The notes below the pieces were generated by a model that was given only the letters and a program-made list of their open reading frames with translations, had not been told where the DNA came from and did no database searches. The position numbers and the translations under genes were made by a program. A stretch of DNA of 64,000 nt from Nocardia sienata NBRC 100364 (lineage in GTDB: Bacteria > Actinomycetota > Actinomycetes > Mycobacteriales > Mycobacteriaceae): assembly GCF_001613205.1 (NCBI RefSeq), contig NZ_BDBX01000004.1, positions 248,001 through 312,000 of the forward strand, read 5' to 3'. Shown piece by piece: positions 61,334 through 64,000 of this stretch (position 1 is its first letter; each line of letters starts with the position of its first letter).

Positions 61334-62254
61334 ATGGAACTGCGAATCTTCACCGAACCACAGCAGGGCGCCGACTACCCGACACTGCTGAGCGTGGCCC
61401 GCGCCGCCGAGGACCTCGGCTTCGGGGCATTCTTCCGTTCCGATCACTATTTGCACATGGGCTCGGTCGACGGCCTGCCCGGCCCCACCGACGCCTGGAT
61501 CACCCTGGCCGGCCTGGCCCGGGAGACCAGCCGGATCCGCCTCGGCACCCTGGTCACCGCCGCCACCTTCCGACTGCCGGGTCCGCTGGCGATCCAGGTG
61601 GCCCAGGTCGATCAGATGTCGGGCGGACGGGTGGAACTCGGTCTCGGCACCGGCTGGTTCGCCGACGAGCACACCGCGTACGGGATCCCTTTCCCCGACG
61701 ACAAGTTCGGACGCTTCGAAGAACAGCTGGCCGTGATCACCGGGCTCTGGGAGACCCGGCTCGGTGACACCTTCGACTTCACCGGTAAGTACTACGAGCT
61801 CGTGAAATCCCCCGCCCTGCCGAAACCGGTGCAGCAGCCGGTACCGGTGATCATCGGCGGCCAGGGACCGAAACGCACCCCGCGGTTGGCCGCGCGGTAC
61901 GCGACCGAGTTCAATGCCCCGTTCGTCTCGGTGGACGACAGCGCCGCCCAGTTCGACCGGGTGCGCACCGCGGTCGCCGAGGGTGGCCGGGCGGCCGACA
62001 GCATGGTGTACTCCAACGCACTGGTCGCCTGCGTGGGAACCGGCGAAGCCGAGATCGCGCGCCGCGCCGAAGCGATCGGCCGCGAGGTGGACGAACTACG
62101 GGCCAACGGACTGGCCGGGTCCCCCGCGGAAGTGGTCGACAAGATCGGGCGTTACCGTGAGATCGGCACCCAGCGGATCTACCTGCAGATCCTGGACCTC
62201 GCCGACCTCGACCATCTAGCGCTCATCGCCGACGAAGTCGCCGCACAGTTGTGA
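61334..62254 (+). CDS. LLM-class F420-dependent oxidoreductase
   Basis: 306 residues from ATG 61334; an ATG three codons earlier is equally possible. Luciferase-like TIM barrel with FFRSDHYLHMGSVDGLPGPTDAW, split here as FFRSDHYLHM plus GLPGPTDAW, LGTLVTAATFRLPGPLAIQVAQVDQMSGGR in parts, LGLGTGWFADEH and PVIIGGQGPKRTPRLAARYA. The group uses coenzyme F420 for hydride transfer. The MELRIFTEPQQGA opening matches actinobacterial relatives. Substrate unknown. Ends in a strong hairpin before the convergent gene. Confidence 0.9.
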   Translation: MELRIFTEPQQGADYPTLLSVARAAEDLGFGAFFRSDHYLHMGSVDGLPGPTDAWITLAGLARETSRIRLGTLVTAATFRLPGPLAIQVAQVDQMSGGRVELGLGTGWFADEHTAYGIPFPDDKFGRFEEQLAVITGLWETRLGDTFDFTGKYYELVKSPALPKPVQQPVPVIIGGQGPKRTPRLAARYATEFNAPFVSVDDSAAQFDRVRTAVAEGGRAADSMVYSNALVACVGTGEAEIARRAEAIGREVDELRANGLAGSPAEVVDKIGRYREIGTQRIYLQILDLADLDHLALIADEVAAQL

Positions 62255-62261
62255 ATCCGGT

Positions 62262-62292
62262 GGGCGGACGATGCCGCGGGCCGCGTCCGCCC
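62262..62292. terminator. Bidirectional terminator hairpin
   Basis: GGGCGGACG (62262-62270) pairs perfectly with CGTCCGCCC (62284-62292) across 13 bases; outer ATCCGGT/ACCGGAT arms extend it. It lies between convergent genes. Confidence 0.65.
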
Positions 62293-62302
62293 GGACACCG
62301 GA

Positions 62303-63778
62303 TCACCGGTACGCGGCGGCCACCCCGTCGATCAGGTGCTCGAGGGTCTCGTAGGCGGGGACATCGACGATATCGACCAGGTCCTTGGACACCGGCACAT
62401 CGTGTTCGTCGACCACCTCGTCGAAGCGGGCGACGTCCCCGGTCCGGAAACCGTGTTCGGCGGCCAGCGACTGCAGCTCGGTATCGTTGTGCAGCAGCGC
62501 ACCGATCTCCTCGCCCTCCGGGGTGAGCGGGACGACGGTGTGCCGGGACAGCACGGTCGGCGACGGGTACAGCAACACCGAATCGGGCCGCAGGCGTCCC
62601 TCGATCGCGGCTGCCACGTACTGCGCCTCATAGATCCAGGTCATCGGGGTCGGCCCCATACCCGCCGTCAGGTATTCCTCGAAGGGGCCCGCGCTGGAGC
62701 CTTCGGTGTAGCCCTGGGCGAGGAACAAGCGCTGCAGGGTGGGCAGCACATGCTGTTCGGCGGTGACGCCGCGCACCACCGCGTGATCGTTGACGACATA
62801 GCTGGCCACCGCCAGGTACATGGCCGCCGAATTCGAGGTCCGGGCGTCGGTGGTACTGACCAGGATGTTCTTCCCCACTCGGTAGGCGGTATTGCCGGCC
62901 AGTTCATCCCACTGCACACCGCGCTGCACGAGCTCGATATAGGCGGAGAAATCCAGGGCGGGCGCCGGGCCGTCGAACTTCACCACCCCGGCCGCGTCCA
63001 GCAGCTGCACGATGGGGGTGAACGTGGCGATCGCCATCGGCGAATAGAACGGCACGAACTGCGTGGTCACCCCCACCTCGCGTTTGAGCCGCTCGGCCGC
63101 CGGCAGGCTGGACGGGAACGCGAACGCCCGGCCGTCCAGCTTCACCGAGGTGGAGATCTCTCGCGAGCCGGCCGACTCGACCCGCACGTCGTAGCCGTGC
63201 GCGGCGAACACCCCGGTGACCCGCTCGTCGGCGAAGAAGGCCGCCTTCTCCGAACCGACCACCCCGGTGACCTTCGTCAGTGGCGCTCCGGCGACCGGCG
63301 CCGCCGGGGCGGGCGCGGAATCCGGTCGCGACACCGCCCACGCCGTAGCGCCCACCGCCACCACACCCGCGGCGCCCGCCAGCGCGAACAGCCCGCGGCG
63401 GTCGGTCCGCAGCGGGCGGTCGGTACCGGCCGGTTCGGCCGGCGCGGCGGGTGTGCCCTTCTGCACCGAGACCGGCGCGACACCGGGGGCGGTGACCGCC
63501 TCGGCGGTACCGGCCTCCTCGGCGGATTCGAATTCCCGGCGCACCACCCGCTCCACGAGGATGGGAACGAAATCGCGCACGGTACTTCCGGCGAACCGTT
63601 CGTGCGCCGTCCGGATCGCGACGTTCACCTCGTCGGGTGAGCGATCCTCGGAATAGGCAGCGGATAAGCGGCCCGCGAGTTCACGTATCGCTTTCTGCTC
63701 CCGAGCCGCCTTGTCCTCGGGAACCCTGCTCTTCGGGACGGTATCGAGTGGCACGTATATCTCCTCGGCGCCGGACAT
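62303..63778 (-). CDS. Membrane-anchored protein with solute-binding-like domain
   Basis: 491 residues; ATG 63778. The first 90 residues form a three-helix bundle with DFVPILVERVVRREF, a known small dimerisation domain of actinobacteria. A membrane helix at about 130-150 (DRRGLFALAGAAGVVAVGAT) is preceded by twin arginines, so Tat-type insertion is possible. The outer part (170-491) has the pattern of a periplasmic solute-binding protein with KVTGVVGSEKAAFF and FVPFYSPMAIATFTPI. It may sense or bind an anion or peptide. No transporter is beside it. Confidence 0.65.
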   Translation of the reverse strand: MSGAEEIYVPLDTVPKSRVPEDKAAREQKAIRELAGRLSAAYSEDRSPDEVNVAIRTAHERFAGSTVRDFVPILVERVVRREFESAEEAGTAEAVTAPGVAPVSVQKGTPAAPAEPAGTDRPLRTDRRGLFALAGAAGVVAVGATAWAVSRPDSAPAPAAPVAGAPLTKVTGVVGSEKAAFFADERVTGVFAAHGYDVRVESAGSREISTSVKLDGRAFAFPSSLPAAERLKREVGVTTQFVPFYSPMAIATFTPIVQLLDAAGVVKFDGPAPALDFSAYIELVQRGVQWDELAGNTAYRVGKNILVSTTDARTSNSAAMYLAVASYVVNDHAVVRGVTAEQHVLPTLQRLFLAQGYTEGSSAGPFEEYLTAGMGPTPMTWIYEAQYVAAAIEGRLRPDSVLLYPSPTVLSRHTVVPLTPEGEEIGALLHNDTELQSLAAEHGFRTGDVARFDEVVDEHDVPVSKDLVDIVDVPAYETLEHLIDGVAAAYR

Positions 63779-63885
63779 GGAATCGAAACGACCCGCCGGG
63801 CCGATCCACAGCCGATAACGCTACCGCCACAAAGTATTCGGATACTCCCACCAGTGAGCGTGACCGCCGATTCTCCGACCAGAAT

Positions 63886-63999
63886 TCACCCGGCATTTCC
63901 CGGACGCTGGACGGCGGTTTCCTCGAGGACGGCCATGGCCGCATTGTGCCCGCCGATTCCGCTCACTCCACCACCACGCACCGCACCCGCTCCACAGCG
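63886..63999 (-). CDS. Probable beta-ketoacyl-ACP synthase C-terminal end (truncated)
   Basis: The minus-strand frame runs from the window edge to a stop at 63886-63888. The 37 residues contain GVSGIGGHNAAMAVLEE, which resembles the final glycine-rich loop of beta-ketoacyl synthases (FGFGGHN-type). The rest of the gene is outside the window, so this remains tentative. It would be transcribed toward the solute-binding-like gene. Confidence 0.45.
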   Translation of the reverse strand, partial: RCGAGAVRGGGVSGIGGHNAAMAVLEETAVQRPGNAG

Positions 64000-64000
64000 C

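Noticed and set aside
1..64000. tRNA, rRNA, CRISPR, transposon or prophage genes
   Set aside because: None found by reading both strands; no integrase, transposase or repeat-spacer pattern.

Overview
The window is about 64 kb of high-GC (roughly 70%) actinobacterial chromosome. Dense genes with GTG and TTG starts, many ATGA/GTGA gene overlaps, an IdeR-type iron box, a KstR-type sterol box, a PapA-like acyltransferase, F420-type and acyl-CoA chemistry, and a secreted glycine-zipper protein of a kind common in Nocardia all point to a mycolic-acid actinomycete, most likely Nocardia or a close relative. I see no rRNA, tRNA, CRISPR array, phage or transposase gene. The window cuts a DUF2252 gene at the left edge and, probably, a beta-ketoacyl synthase gene at the right edge.

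Left part (1-13.9 kb): DUF2252 protein, NERD-like membrane protein, a degenerate 36-37 bp repeat, PAP2 phosphatase, acyl-CoA oxidase-like enzyme, the ThrE exporter with a long tail, heme oxygenase, an FAD dehydrogenase facing an IclR regulator, a thioredoxin-like gene (CGWC) translationally coupled to a membrane Ser/Thr kinase whose outer domain resembles Mce-associated proteins, and a hotdog thioesterase.

Sulfur and sterol part (14-21 kb): a sulfotransferase-SDR-DUF1214 operon, divergent from an IclR regulator across a perfect KstR-type box (TnnAACnnGTTnnA) and a second palindrome. Next to it is cysD-cysNC, which makes PAPS, the sulfotransferase co-substrate, with a near-match to the same box at its start. 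I read this as a sterol-regulated sulfonation island, the most interesting hypothesis in the window.

Middle part (21-40.4 kb): TetR/GlxA divergent pair, a broken alpha/beta hydrolase, an esterase, a DmdC-like acyl-CoA dehydrogenase, a DinB-like protein, leuA with a leucine leader peptide and attenuator hairpin, a GntR-ABC ATPase pair, a QsdR-like regulator, and a molybdenum hydroxylase cluster (mocA-like, xdhC, large/medium/small subunits and a CoxG-like membrane anchor). An SMR transporter-TetR unit under a 36 bp nested palindrome and a DUF305/DUF6153 pair follow.

Right part (40.4-64 kb): an orphan acyl carrier protein, a zinc alcohol dehydrogenase and DUF4334 gene divergent from a TetR gene with two identical operators, another TetR divergent from two flavoproteins (one Tat-exported), a secreted glycine-zipper protein, an unrecognised HTH-like protein, an MFS pump, a DUF3558 lipoprotein, a PucR-type regulator facing a stand-alone copy of its own sensor domain, an M50-like protease, a siderophore-interacting protein divergent from a PapA-like acyltransferase across an iron box, a metallophosphoesterase, an SRPBCC-acyl-CoA ligase fusion, a small Cys-rich protein, an LLM flavin enzyme and a membrane-anchored solute-binding-like protein.
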